A DNA stretch of 64,000 bases from Cellvibrio sp. PSBB006 (GTDB lineage: Bacteria > Pseudomonadota > Gammaproteobacteria > Pseudomonadales > Cellvibrionaceae). The notes below the pieces were generated by a model that saw only the letters and a program-made list of their open reading frames with translations, searched no databases and was not told the DNA's origin. This document shows, piece by piece, positions 38,912 to 47,735 of this stretch; positions within the stretch are counted from its first letter, which is position 1, and the number at the start of each line of letters is the position of its first letter. The stretch lies in NCBI RefSeq assembly GCF_002162135.1, contig NZ_CP021382.1:1116001-1180000 (forward strand), written 5' to 3'. A program made the position numbers and the translations under genes.

Positions 38912-40813
38912 TTAATGACTTAGTTCAAGCAAGAGTTTGTTCAAGCGTTGCACATAAGCCGCAGGGTCCTGCAACTGCGCACCTTCAGCCAGATTCGCCT
39001 GATCAAACAGCACATGGGCCAGATCCGCGAAACGGGTGTCGTTGGACTCCTGCTCCAATTTTTTAACCAACGGATGTTCCGGATTGAGTTCAAAAATCGG
39101 CTTGGTTTCCGGCAATTGTTGCCCAGCGGCTTCCAGGATACGGCGCATCTGCGCACCCATATCGTGTTCGGCTACTACGACACAAGCTGGTGATTCAGTC
39201 AGGCGGTGAGTGATACGCACCTCCGCGACCTCATCATCAAGCGCAGTTTTTACGCGCTCCAACAAAGGTTTCAATTGCTCGGCTACTTTTTCCTGGGCCT
39301 GCTTTTCTTCTTCGCTATCCAGCTTGCCCAAATCCAGCTCGCCTTTACCGACGTCCTGGAAGGACTTGCCGTCAAACTCGGACAAATGGCTCATCAGCCA
39401 CTCGTCTATGCGGTCACTCAGCAGCAATACTTCAATGCCTTTTTTGCGGAATACCTCCAGGTGCGGGCTGCTCTTCGCGGTATTGAAGTTTTCCGCCGCG
39501 ATATAGAAGATCTTCTCCTGCCCTTCCTTCATGCGCGCAACATAATCCTCAAGGGACTGATCCTGCTCCGGCTTATCCGTATGGGTAGAGGAGAAGCGCA
39601 ACAGCTTGGCGATTTTTTCCCGGTTGGCAAAGTCTTCCGCCGGACCTTCTTTAAGCACCTGCCCAAATTCTTTCCAGAAACCGGTGTACTGTTCCGGCTC
39701 TTTCGCGATTTTGGCCAGCATATCCAGCACGCGCTTGGTCAGCGCCGAACGCATGGTGTCGATATTCGGGTCTTTTTGCAGAATCTCGCGCGATACGTTC
39801 AGAGAAAGGTCATTGGAATCCACCACGCCTTTGATAAAGCGCAGATACAACGGCAGGAACTGCTCGGCGTCGTCCATGATAAAGGTGCGCTGAACATACA
39901 GCTTCAGACCACGGGACGCATCGCGGTTATAGAGATCAAAAGATGCACGGGCCGGAACATACAGCAGGCTGGTGTAATCCAGGTTACCTTCCACACGGTT
40001 GTGGCTCCAGGTCAGCGGATCGGTAAAATCGTGGCTGACATGCTTGTAGAACTCTTTATATTCTTCGTCGGTAACATCACTGCGCGAACGGGTCCAGAGC
40101 GCAGTCGCCGTATTGATCACCTCATCTTCCGGCTCTTTATCCTTGTTTTCCTCATCGATGGCTACCGGTTTCTGCATAACCACCGGGATCGCAATGTGAT
40201 CGGAGTACTTTTTAATGATGGAACGCAAACGCCAGTTATCGGCAAACTCCAGCGCATCACTTTTCAGATGCAGCTCAATGGTCGTACCACGGGTCGCTTT
40301 CTCGACTGTCTCGACGCTGAACTCCGCGTCACCGGAACATTCCCAGCGAACTCCTTCACCAGCCGGAGAGCCAGCGCGGCGGGAGGTTACCACCACCCGA
40401 TCAGCCACGATAAAGGCTGAATAGAAACCCACACCAAACTGGCCTATCAACTGCGCATCTTTCTTTTGGTCGCCGCTCAGCTTCTGCATGAACTGCGCGG
40501 TACCGGACTTGGCGATAGTCCCGAGGTTATCGACCACCTCATCGCGCGACATACCGATACCGTTATCGCTGATGGTCAGGGTCTTGGCTTCCTTATCAAA
40601 GCTGATGCGGATCTTCAGGTCAGTATCGCCCTCGTAAAGATCCCCGTTGGAAACCGCCTCAAACCGCAGTTTATCGGCCGCATCCGAGGCATTGGAAACC
40701 AGTTCCCGCAGGAAAATCTCGCGGTTTGAATAAAGTGAATGGATCATCAAATGCAGTAATTGCTTTGCTTCGGTCTGGAAACCCCGGGTTTCTTTGCGTG
40801 CATCAACGGTCAT
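38912..40813 (-). CDS. htpG: Molecular chaperone HtpG (Hsp90)
   Basis: 633 aa. GHKL ATPase N-terminal domain: [16 protein letters not shown] (catalytic Glu and Asn), [13 protein letters not shown], and [15 protein letters not shown]. The middle domain has the RRTFIMDD-like stretch [16 protein letters not shown] and NVSREILQ. The C-terminal dimerisation domain ends in LLLELSH. AAGGAG is 9 nt before ATG 40813 and a consensus heat-shock promoter lies about 90 bp upstream. Confidence 0.98.
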   Translation of the reverse strand: MTVDARKETRGFQTEAKQLLHLMIHSLYSNREIFLRELVSNASDAADKLRFEAVSNGDLYEGDTDLKIRISFDKEAKTLTISDNGIGMSRDEVVDNLGTIAKSGTAQFMQKLSGDQKKDAQLIGQFGVGFYSAFIVADRVVVTSRRAGSPAGEGVRWECSGDAEFSVETVEKATRGTTIELHLKSDALEFADNWRLRSIIKKYSDHIAIPVVMQKPVAIDEENKDKEPEDEVINTATALWTRSRSDVTDEEYKEFYKHVSHDFTDPLTWSHNRVEGNLDYTSLLYVPARASFDLYNRDASRGLKLYVQRTFIMDDAEQFLPLYLRFIKGVVDSNDLSLNVSREILQKDPNIDTMRSALTKRVLDMLAKIAKEPEQYTGFWKEFGQVLKEGPAEDFANREKIAKLLRFSSTHTDKPEQDQSLEDYVARMKEGQEKIFYIAAENFNTAKSSPHLEVFRKKGIEVLLLSDRIDEWLMSHLSEFDGKSFQDVGKGELDLGKLDSEEEKQAQEKVAEQLKPLLERVKTALDDEVAEVRITHRLTESPACVVVAEHDMGAQMRRILEAAGQQLPETKPIFELNPEHPLVKKLEQESNDTRFADLAHVLFDQANLAEGAQLQDPAAYVQRLNKLLLELSH

Positions 40814-40887
40814 ATAAAAAGCTCCTTAAAAACATTCCGATCAATAGTGAACACCTGCCAAAACTGGCAGATAAAAGCATGTGCGGA

Positions 40888-40915
40888 AGATGGGGCTGGC
40901 GGGAGGGAATTCAAG
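40888..40915 (-). promoter_or_regulatory. Sigma-32 heat-shock promoter of htpG
   Basis: On the minus strand CTTGAA, a 14-bp spacer, then CCCCATCT: a full match to the sigma-32 consensus (CTTGAA, N13-15, CCCCATnT). The -10 end is about 75 bp upstream of the htpG start codon, and the short leader contains a CTGCCA/TGGCAG hairpin at 40857-40872. Confidence 0.93.
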
Positions 40916-40955
40916 GGTATGTCGCATGAGGATAGAGTTTGCTAGCGACTGAAAA

Positions 40956-40980
40956 CAAAAAACCCCGCCGAGGCAGGGTT
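40956..40980 (-). terminator. Terminator of tRNA-Val
   Basis: On the minus strand AACCCTGCC pairs with GGCGGGGTT (one T-G pair) and continues into TTTTTTG. It ends the tRNA-Val transcript just before the htpG promoter. Confidence 0.85.
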
Positions 40981-41005
40981 TTGAATCAGCCTTTAGGCTG
41001 GAATG

Positions 41006-41082
<77 letters not shown>

Positions 41083-41454
41083 GAGGAATTCAGGGCGCGA
41101 ACTTTAACAAGGCTGGTGAAATCAGACAAGTGTTTTTGCTAATTTTCGCGTGCCGTTCGAACCAGTCTCTGCCGGACAATAATCACAACTTTTTTATAAA
41201 TGTGTCATGGATCATAAAGTTGTATACAACTATCGGCGGCGGTAGAATGCACGACCTTGCATGGCTGTAACCCAAATGACACATTCTCAGCCGTTGTTCC
41301 TGACACATAACTCCAAGCCAAGGGCGGCATAGCGTGCGAAAAGGATTCCCCCTTCTTGCACCAATCCTGTTGAATATAGATAAATCTGTGGGGCTGATAA
41401 CAGACCCCGCGATTAAAATTCGCCAATTTAAACCTTATCGAGACGGCGAAGTCC
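41083..41454 (+). promoter_or_regulatory. Leader/control region of the polysaccharide locus with ops/JUMPstart-like sequences
   Basis: 372 bases before the first wzz gene. GGCGGTAGAATG at 41238-41249 fits the RfaH ops core GGCGGTAGNNTNN exactly. About 75 bp on, AAGCCA-AGGGCGG-CA-TAGCGTGC (41315-41337) copies the 3' half of the enterobacterial JUMPstart with one substitution and a 2-bp insertion. A perfect 12-bp palindrome GTTGTATACAAC lies at 41219-41230, and AATGTGTCAT (41199-41208) is inverted as ATGACACATT (41276-41285), enclosing palindrome and ops match. These suggest RfaH-type antitermination and a separate DNA-binding regulator. Short-motif matches can arise by chance. Confidence 0.5.
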
Positions 41455-42558
41455 ATGGATAAAAGAACCTCTGGTAAACACATGACAAATATTGAACGCC
41501 CCTTTCCTCACACGCCCCATACCAGCTATGACGACGAAATTGACTTATGGCAGCTGGCAGTTACCCTGTGGGAAGGAAAATACTGGATTATCGGCGTCAC
41601 CTTTCTATGTATGTTAGTGGGGTTCGGTTATGCCAAGCTTTCGGATGAACAATGGGAGTCTAGCGCTCGCGTAATCGAGCCGGACTATAATCGCTATCAG
41701 GAAATTCTTGCCTATACGCGACGCCTGGAGCCAGCCTTTGGCAACCAGTTTGGTGAGCGCATTAAAAATTTAAACTTCAGCAACAGCGAAGAGGTTTTTA
41801 AGCACTTTATCACGCTGTATAACTCCAACGACAACAAGCGTGAATTTCTTAAGAACCACCCCGCATTCCAACAACAAGTCAAAGAGCCGCAAAACGAAAC
41901 TGCATTATTAAACAATTGGACAGCCAACATCTCTGCGGCCAGCAATAAAAATACACCCGATGAGTTCGAGCTATCATTTATGGGCGGAACGGCCACCGAA
42001 AGCCAATCCTTGCTGATGGAATATGTCCAGTTCAGCAACAACAAAGTGGCAGAAGATTTCCAGCACAACATAACTAGCATGACTAACCAACGCGTTGCTG
42101 AGCTTAAACAAACATTGAAAACGCTTGAATCAAACACCAGGAATCGAGTTAATCGTGATATAGAACGCTTGACCCATTCCCTGGCTATTGCCAAAGCCGC
42201 CAATATCAATACGCCTATTATTGATCCGGGTACCAAGGACGAATTTGATATCAATCTCGGCACCCGAGCGATAGAGGCAAAAATCCAGGAGCTAAAATCA
42301 CTGGACAACCTGGCGGTAATTGAGCCGACAATACTCAACGTACAAAATCAATTAAGCGCGGCAGAAAGTATTGATCTAACCGGCACACCCGCTTTTGAAG
42401 CCTACAAGTTCATCCAGGCGCCCACCGAGCCCTTGTCACGTTCCCAGCCCAAGACACTGCTGATATTGTTGGCATGCATGATGATCGGCGGGATAGTCGG
42501 TGTGGTTATCGTTATTATCAAAAACAGTATTCGCACCCACCTTCAATCATCAAAGTAA
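41455..42558 (+). CDS. Wzz-type polysaccharide chain-length regulator
   Basis: 367 aa inner-membrane protein. N-terminal helix at about residues 47-63 (WIIGVTFLCMLVGFGYA), a long periplasmic, partly coiled-coil domain (MTNQRVAELKQTLKTLESNTRNRVNRDIERL), a proline-rich segment APTEPLSRSQPK and a second helix (LLILLACMMIGGIVGVVIVII). This is the Wzz/PCP1 layout with no cytoplasmic kinase domain. It sets polymer length together with Wzy. An alternative start at 41482 (MTNIERP) is possible. The first gene after the ops-like leader. Confidence 0.85.
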   Translation: MDKRTSGKHMTNIERPFPHTPHTSYDDEIDLWQLAVTLWEGKYWIIGVTFLCMLVGFGYAKLSDEQWESSARVIEPDYNRYQEILAYTRRLEPAFGNQFGERIKNLNFSNSEEVFKHFITLYNSNDNKREFLKNHPAFQQQVKEPQNETALLNNWTANISAASNKNTPDEFELSFMGGTATESQSLLMEYVQFSNNKVAEDFQHNITSMTNQRVAELKQTLKTLESNTRNRVNRDIERLTHSLAIAKAANINTPIIDPGTKDEFDINLGTRAIEAKIQELKSLDNLAVIEPTILNVQNQLSAAESIDLTGTPAFEAYKFIQAPTEPLSRSQPKTLLILLACMMIGGIVGVVIVIIKNSIRTHLQSSK

Positions 42559-42608
42559 AGGCATAAAAGCCGGTTCACCTCTCAGTGAACCGGCTTTTAT
42601 GCCTTTTT
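42557..42608. terminator. Bidirectional terminator between convergent wzz-type genes
   Basis: Perfect 22-bp arms (42557-42578, 42585-42606) contain AAGCCGGTTCAC/GTGAACCGGCTT around CTCTCA and are followed by T-rich sequence on the plus strand and, reading the other way, TTTATGCCTTT then TTA. The left arm includes the stop codon of the first wzz gene. Confidence 0.88.
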
Positions 42609-42615
42609 ACCCGCT

Positions 42616-44166
42616 TTAAACGGAAGCTTTTTTCATGGCATTGCGAACCATGACCACAGGTACAACAATTACCGTTGTCAAAAACATCAGCGCAATCCAT
42701 ACCAGAATCACTTTCTTGATATCCAGCCCTTCTTTTTCTGTCAGCACGCGACTTGTAATGGGCGTGTAGAGCCGATCACGAACACCGACAGCTTCGATGC
42801 TGAGCTGGTTATAAATACGTTCAGTTACATCGAAGTAACTTGTGAGCTGTTCGAGAATACCGGGCAACGCCTCATTAACACGATCCAGGTACAATTGATG
42901 TGCTTCCTGCCGCTCACCGCCATTACGCTTTTTCGCCGCCTCAGTCAGTGAGATGATAATAAGTTCAACATCGGTAATCCGGCTTTTAACATCCGCTGCC
43001 CGCAAATTAAAATCCAGCCATTGCTGGTTTAACCGTTGCTTATAAGCCTCCCGCTCTGACTCACCGGACATTTGCATCAATTTGTCTAACGTATCACCAC
43101 CCAACTGGGAAACCACCATAGAAGAAGACTCACCACCACCGCTGGTGACGCGCTCCGCCCTGCGGTAAGTATCAAACGCTTCTTTCGCCAGAGAGGCCTG
43201 ATTTTGCAATAGCGACAACTCCATCCTCAGTTTTTTTAACCGGTCTTCATAATAATAAACGGACAATTGTGGATCGCGACTTAAACCCAAATAACGGATT
43301 GGTGACATCAGCTCATCAATAACATAACGATTCATATCATCAATAGCGTTAGTTAAATCAGGGAGCTTCATTCCTGTTTCGGGATCAGCAATGGTAGATA
43401 CACCTTCAAATGCTGACAACTTGGAAATGTTCTCGCGCAGTAAACCCAACTTTTCATCAAGCAGGTCGCTCACAATCATGTATTCCACTTTCTGGATTAA
43501 ATCGATATTGAGCGAGCGCGATGACGATAAATTGATATTAAGATCCAACACACCTTTGTCTTTAATGGCACGTTCAGCCCAAATCGCGGGGATATCACTC
43601 AGCACCTTGGACGCAACACTTTCCGGCAGTTGGGCTTTATCCAGCCGCATTGAGATCAGCACACTACCCCGCGATGCCTGATCCAATTCTGCTTGCATAC
43701 GCCCCTGAATTTCTTCAACCTGTTCAAAACTCAATTTTTTATCGGCCAGCAACTTGCGATACTTTTCCACTATGGCCGGATATGTCGGCGCATAGGGCTC
43801 GGCCGATAAGCTCCCCTGAAGATCCGCTACAGTCATATCGTATTCATCCAACCGATTGCGCTGGTGGGCCAATTGGACGACGGCCGGTGCGATGATGTCA
43901 CCAAATGCGAAGGGGGAACCATTGGGAAATTGCAGCTTATGGGCATCCGGAAAGGTCAGACGTATAGGTTTGGCGTAGGTAATCTCATTGGATAAGATCA
44001 CAATCTTACTGGCCTGGAATGCACCATAGAGTGCGGTGACAACAATCAACGCTATCAACCACATTTTCCAGGTTGCCAACACTGCTTTCACTAAACCTAA
44101 CAGGTCGATTTCATCATCCATTCGATCAGCCGAGCTGGCCGAGGGGGAAGGGGCAACATGATTCAA
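42616..44166 (-). CDS. Second Wzz-like chain-length/export protein, large
   Basis: 516 aa from TTG 44166, chosen because GAAGGAG lies 8 nt upstream; an ATG at 44205 would place that ribosome site inside the gene. N-terminal cytoplasmic part with MDDEIDLLGLVKAVLATWKMWL, helix LIALIVVTALYGAFQAS, a periplasmic domain of about 400 residues with coiled-coil character, and a C-terminal helix VILVWIALMFLTTVIVVPVVMV. No Walker motifs. It is longer than the convergent paralogue at 41455 and shares only the DDEIDL start and overall plan. Probably tunes a second polymer length mode. Confidence 0.8.
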   Translation of the reverse strand: MNHVAPSPSASSADRMDDEIDLLGLVKAVLATWKMWLIALIVVTALYGAFQASKIVILSNEITYAKPIRLTFPDAHKLQFPNGSPFAFGDIIAPAVVQLAHQRNRLDEYDMTVADLQGSLSAEPYAPTYPAIVEKYRKLLADKKLSFEQVEEIQGRMQAELDQASRGSVLISMRLDKAQLPESVASKVLSDIPAIWAERAIKDKGVLDLNINLSSSRSLNIDLIQKVEYMIVSDLLDEKLGLLRENISKLSAFEGVSTIADPETGMKLPDLTNAIDDMNRYVIDELMSPIRYLGLSRDPQLSVYYYEDRLKKLRMELSLLQNQASLAKEAFDTYRRAERVTSGGGESSSMVVSQLGGDTLDKLMQMSGESEREAYKQRLNQQWLDFNLRAADVKSRITDVELIIISLTEAAKKRNGGERQEAHQLYLDRVNEALPGILEQLTSYFDVTERIYNQLSIEAVGVRDRLYTPITSRVLTEKEGLDIKKVILVWIALMFLTTVIVVPVVMVRNAMKKASV

Positions 44167-44494
44167 AGTGGGGTCTCCTTCAAGCAGACGCTGAACGTGC
44201 AACAAGATATACGTATTTCGATAAGATCGACAATTTGGATGACTCTGGCAGGCGGCCCCGCGAGAGGGGTGTAAGCCTACGGAAAAACCGAGAATATTTC
44301 ATCTTTTTATAGCTTATTGATCAAAGAAAATCCGCTCAACCAAACCATATGAATAGTCGACAACGGGAAAAAGCGCAAGAATTGATTTATACTTTGCCGC
44401 ACTATTCATCTGTACATCGCTAACGTCTTTCCAAGGTTAAGTCATCAGCAGCGCGCTTGATCTGACAAGACCACCAGATACTTCGAGGTAATCA
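44167..44494. other. Divergent promoter region between second wzz and wbpM-like gene
   Basis: 328 bases, AT-rich, with no gene. It probably holds both promoters. No ops match, palindrome or terminator was noticed. Confidence 0.5.
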
Positions 44495-46417
44495 ATGCTG
44501 GAAGCTTTGTTTGAGTCGTCTCGCACTACCAAACGGATTATTTCACTGTGCTATGACACCTTCGCCATTGCCCTGGCTTTTTATATTGCCACCTGCATGC
44601 GCCTCGGCACCTTCAGTATCCCGGTTACCCAAAAAGAACTCACCGCGGTTGCCATCACGATCGTCATTACCCTGGCATTGTTTACCAAGATGGGGATGTA
44701 CCGGGCCATACTACGCTACATGACCCTCCCCGCGATGCTAACCATCGTCGGATGTGTGTGCGTCTCCGGGCTGGTACTCGCCATGGCCAGCTTCTTTACC
44801 TTTTCCAAGGTGCCGCGCTCAGTCCCCTTCATCTATATCACCACAGCCTTGTTACTAATCGGTACGCCGCGACTCCTGGTGAGAAGCCTGATCGCTCTGC
44901 TCAACCGCCAGAGCCGGGGCAATAAAGAAGCGGTTATCGTTTACGGCGCCGGTTACACCGGCCATCAATTAACCCTGGCCCTGCAAGCCACGCCGTATAA
45001 AGTGGTGGCTTTTGTGGATGACAACCCCGCCCTGCACGGCACCGTATTGGCCAACAAAAAAGTCTTTGATCCCTCCATGATTGAAGCACTGATGCACACC
45101 CACAGCGCCAACAAAATCCTTCTGGCGTTAGGCAGTACACCTAACTCACGACGCGCCGAAGTCATTAAACGCCTGGAAGCCCTCCCTGTCTCCGTTCAAA
45201 CCGTTCCGGCGATACCCGATATCCTCAGCGGCAAGGCACGCATTGAGCATATTCGCGACGTTGAGATTGAAGACTTGTTAGGCCGCGACCCCGTACAAGC
45301 CAACCCGGATTTAATGCACGCCTGCATTACCGGCAAAGTCGTTATGGTCACCGGCGCAGGCGGCTCCATTGGTAGCGAGCTGTGTCGGCAGATTTTGCGG
45401 CAATCGCCCAAAACCCTTGTTCTGTTCGAGCTGAATGAATATAGCCTGTATAGTGTTGAACAAGAGTTACAGCAGGAGATTGCTACGCGAGGATTAGAAT
45501 TAAAACTCGTCAGCCTGCTGGGCTCCGTACAAAAAGAAAATCGACTCGAAACGATCATGCGCGCCTTCGGCGTCCAAACGGTATATCACGCTGCGGCATA
45601 TAAGCATGTCCCACTGGTGGAGCACAACATTGTAGAAGGCGTACGCAACAATGTATTCGGCACCTGGTACTGCGCAGAAGCAGCCATTAAAGCCGGGGTT
45701 GAATCTTTTGTGCTGATCTCTACGGACAAAGCTGTACGCCCCACAAACATTATGGGCGCATCCAAGCGGATGGCCGAATTAGCACTGCAAGGCTTGGCGC
45801 AGCGTCAGAGTACAACACGTTTTACCATGGTACGTTTTGGTAACGTACTTGGTTCATCCGGCTCCGTTGTTCCCCTCTTCCGCCAACAGATCAAACAAGG
45901 CGGCCCGATTACCGTTACCCATCCCGATATTATTCGTTATTTTATGACGATTCCTGAAGCGGCTGAGCTGGTTATTCAGGCGGGTGCAATGGGAACTGGT
46001 GGAGATGTGTTCGTGTTGGACATGGGCGAGCCCGTAAAAATTATTGATCTGGCCGCGCGGATGATTCACTTGTCAGGCCTGGAAGTTAAGGATGACAAAC
46101 ACCCTAATGGTGATATTGAAATTTTATATACCGGATTACGCCCTGGTGAAAAGTTATATGAAGAGTTATTGATCGGGGATAACGTTAGTGGAACCGGACA
46201 TCCGCGTATTATGCGAGCCGAAGAACAATGCTTGAACTGGAAAGAAACCAAGTTGCTTTTGGATGAACTGGATAAATCCTGCCACACCTATAAATGTGAC
46301 GAGGTAAAAGAATTGTTAATCAACGCTCCGACAGGCTACAAATCTACCGAAGCCCTCGGAGATTCAGTTTGGCTGCAAAAACAGGAAACGGCAAAGCTAA
46401 GATTGATTAATTCATAA
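44495..46417 (+). CDS. WbpM/PglF-type UDP-GlcNAc 4,6-dehydratase
   Basis: 640 aa membrane-anchored enzyme; GAGGT precedes ATG 44495. Four to five N-terminal helices (FAIALAFYIATCMRL, AVAITIVITLALF, GCVCVSGLVLAMASFF, IYITTALLLIG), a first Rossmann fold (VIVYGAGYTGHQL) and the catalytic extended SDR domain (VTGAGGSIGSEL, near 287). It has YHAAAYKHVPLVE and the STDKAVRPTNIMGASKRM stretch with Met in place of the usual catalytic Tyr, diagnostic of WbpM/FlaA1/PglF. The product is UDP-2-acetamido-2,6-dideoxy-4-keto-glucose, precursor of QuiNAc, FucNAc or bacillosamine. The reductase/epimerase and WbpL-like transferase it would feed are encoded at 50.7-52.7 kb. Confidence 0.9.
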   Translation: MLEALFESSRTTKRIISLCYDTFAIALAFYIATCMRLGTFSIPVTQKELTAVAITIVITLALFTKMGMYRAILRYMTLPAMLTIVGCVCVSGLVLAMASFFTFSKVPRSVPFIYITTALLLIGTPRLLVRSLIALLNRQSRGNKEAVIVYGAGYTGHQLTLALQATPYKVVAFVDDNPALHGTVLANKKVFDPSMIEALMHTHSANKILLALGSTPNSRRAEVIKRLEALPVSVQTVPAIPDILSGKARIEHIRDVEIEDLLGRDPVQANPDLMHACITGKVVMVTGAGGSIGSELCRQILRQSPKTLVLFELNEYSLYSVEQELQQEIATRGLELKLVSLLGSVQKENRLETIMRAFGVQTVYHAAAYKHVPLVEHNIVEGVRNNVFGTWYCAEAAIKAGVESFVLISTDKAVRPTNIMGASKRMAELALQGLAQRQSTTRFTMVRFGNVLGSSGSVVPLFRQQIKQGGPITVTHPDIIRYFMTIPEAAELVIQAGAMGTGGDVFVLDMGEPVKIIDLAARMIHLSGLEVKDDKHPNGDIEILYTGLRPGEKLYEELLIGDNVSGTGHPRIMRAEEQCLNWKETKLLLDELDKSCHTYKCDEVKELLINAPTGYKSTEALGDSVWLQKQETAKLRLINS

Positions 46418-46591
46418 TGGTTTGTATCAGTTAAGTAGCACGAATCAACCATTCTCCGGAATGCCCTGTAAAGCTGGTTTAAGTATCTGTGAATACGCCG
46501 AATTAGAGCTAGTCATAACACCACAAGAACGATTCACATAATAAACGGGATGGCAGATGGGAAATTTGAAATTTGGCTAAGTGTTTGCTGT

Positions 46592-47101
46592 TTACCAAGT
46601 AGCTCCTTTCGGAGTCCAATATCCATATGCCCAACAGTTGCGTCTTGGATCAATAAGACTCGGGAAAGCCTTTAGAACTTCTTGGCAGTCGTCCGGCGAA
46701 TGAGCCAGCAGCTTATAATTAGCACCGTCAGATTTATAGAGGTATTGCTCTGACGTCGATGTATTCATTCTCGGATCTCTTGGCAACTCAGGCAAAAACT
46801 CTGGTACAAGCCCCGGAATCCAATCACTTCTGCTCTCCCCGAAACGAGAGTAAAGACCATCCCATCCCCGGCCTCGATCTGAACTTATCGGGTAGGCCTG
46901 GTGTTTTAGTTTATATTTTTCCAATGCATAGACAATCATGTAAAAGTCAATCAATCGAGCAAACTGAGTTTCATCCACGCCAACAACAGGTTGAGCCGTT
47001 TTAGGGACCACTAGCAGATCTTCGCTCTTTTCTTCATCAGAACAAGATACGACCAATGTACTGACTAAAGTGATCAACAAGCCAAGTATTAAAGTTTTCA
47101 A
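46592..47101 (-). CDS. Lipoprotein with a type II pseudopilin-like domain
   Basis: 169 aa from TTG 47101, chosen because GGAG is 6 nt upstream and it yields a proper lipoprotein signal (LKTLILGLLITLVSTLVVSC). After a short linker comes FARLIDFYMIVYALEKYKLKH, then WDGLYSRFG, WIPGLVPEFLPELPRDPR, QYLYKSDGANYKLLAH and DPRRNCWAYGYW. The LPxDP...YxxxxxxYKLLAH arrangement resembles the C-terminal beta-region of GspG-type pseudopilins. The same domain, about 50% identical by eye, forms the C-terminus of the SGNH-like protein two genes upstream, so the two are likely to work together. No prepilin cleavage motif is visible. Not assigned to a named family. Confidence 0.75.
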   Translation of the reverse strand: MKTLILGLLITLVSTLVVSCSDEEKSEDLLVVPKTAQPVVGVDETQFARLIDFYMIVYALEKYKLKHQAYPISSDRGRGWDGLYSRFGESRSDWIPGLVPEFLPELPRDPRMNTSTSEQYLYKSDGANYKLLAHSPDDCQEVLKAFPSLIDPRRNCWAYGYWTPKGATW

Positions 47102-47150
47102 CGTCGACTCCAAAACAATAAAGACGGTGAATATACGTATAAGGCTAGAT

Positions 47151-47717
47151 TTACTTAACAACGACCCAATCACCAATCGCAGTGCCATAACCGAGCGAAT
47201 TTCCTGTATGCAGCCAAGCACCGACGCCGAGGCGTGCGCCTCCAGCCATAGTGGTACCCACACCGAGGTGACCAAAGTCACCGACCTGACAATGATGATC
47301 GACTACCGCCCCAGCGTTTACTATAACCCCTTCACCTAATCGAGATTCAGTACCTACAATCGCTCCTGCCATAATCGTACAGCCAACACCAATAACTGCA
47401 CTAGGTGACACAATTGCCTGAGGATGAATAACAGTCTCCAGCTCAAAACCATTATCGATTAGTCGAGCCTGAAGTTCTGCGCGAACAGTATTATTACCAA
47501 TGGCAACAATGACTTTATCTGCGCCTAAACGATGATATCTGAATAAATCTTTCGTATCACCGACAACGGGAAGATCCCAAACTTGTTTACACTCCGAGTA
47601 TGAATCATCAACAAAACCCAGCACTTCAGTATTTAACAAAGAATTGATAAGAACCGCTTCAGCAACAGAATGACCATAACCGCCAGCGCCAAAAATCAAC
47701 AGCTTTTTCTTAAGCAC
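47151..47717 (-). CDS. NeuD/PglD-type sugar acyltransferase (left-handed beta-helix)
   Basis: 188 aa from GTG 47717 with GAGGT 5 nt upstream. The N-terminal Rossmann-like part LLIFGAGGYGHSVAEAVL and GFVDD, a middle VIVAIGNNTVRAELQ, then hexapeptide repeats (AIVSPSAVIGVGCTIMAGAIVG, VIVNAGAVVDHHCQVGDFGHLGVG) with the catalytic His in VDHHCQVG. Family enzymes N- or O-acylate a nucleotide sugar or sialic acid. A PglD role would need an aminotransferase partner, which is not encoded in this window, so the acceptor is open. Sits between the SGNH gene and the lipoprotein gene. Confidence 0.85.
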   Translation of the reverse strand: MLKKKLLIFGAGGYGHSVAEAVLINSLLNTEVLGFVDDSYSECKQVWDLPVVGDTKDLFRYHRLGADKVIVAIGNNTVRAELQARLIDNGFELETVIHPQAIVSPSAVIGVGCTIMAGAIVGTESRLGEGVIVNAGAVVDHHCQVGDFGHLGVGTTMAGGARLGVGAWLHTGNSLGYGTAIGDWVVVK

Positions 47718-47735
47718 AGCTTACCTCTGTATTTT

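Noticed and set aside
39206..40420. Long plus-strand open frame of 404 codons
   Set aside because: It lies entirely antisense to htpG, whose product shows every Hsp90 motif. The antisense translation has no family signature.
41712..42338. Minus-strand open frame of 208 codons
   Set aside because: Antisense to the first wzz gene; Ser/Leu-rich translation typical of a shadow frame, no ribosome site.
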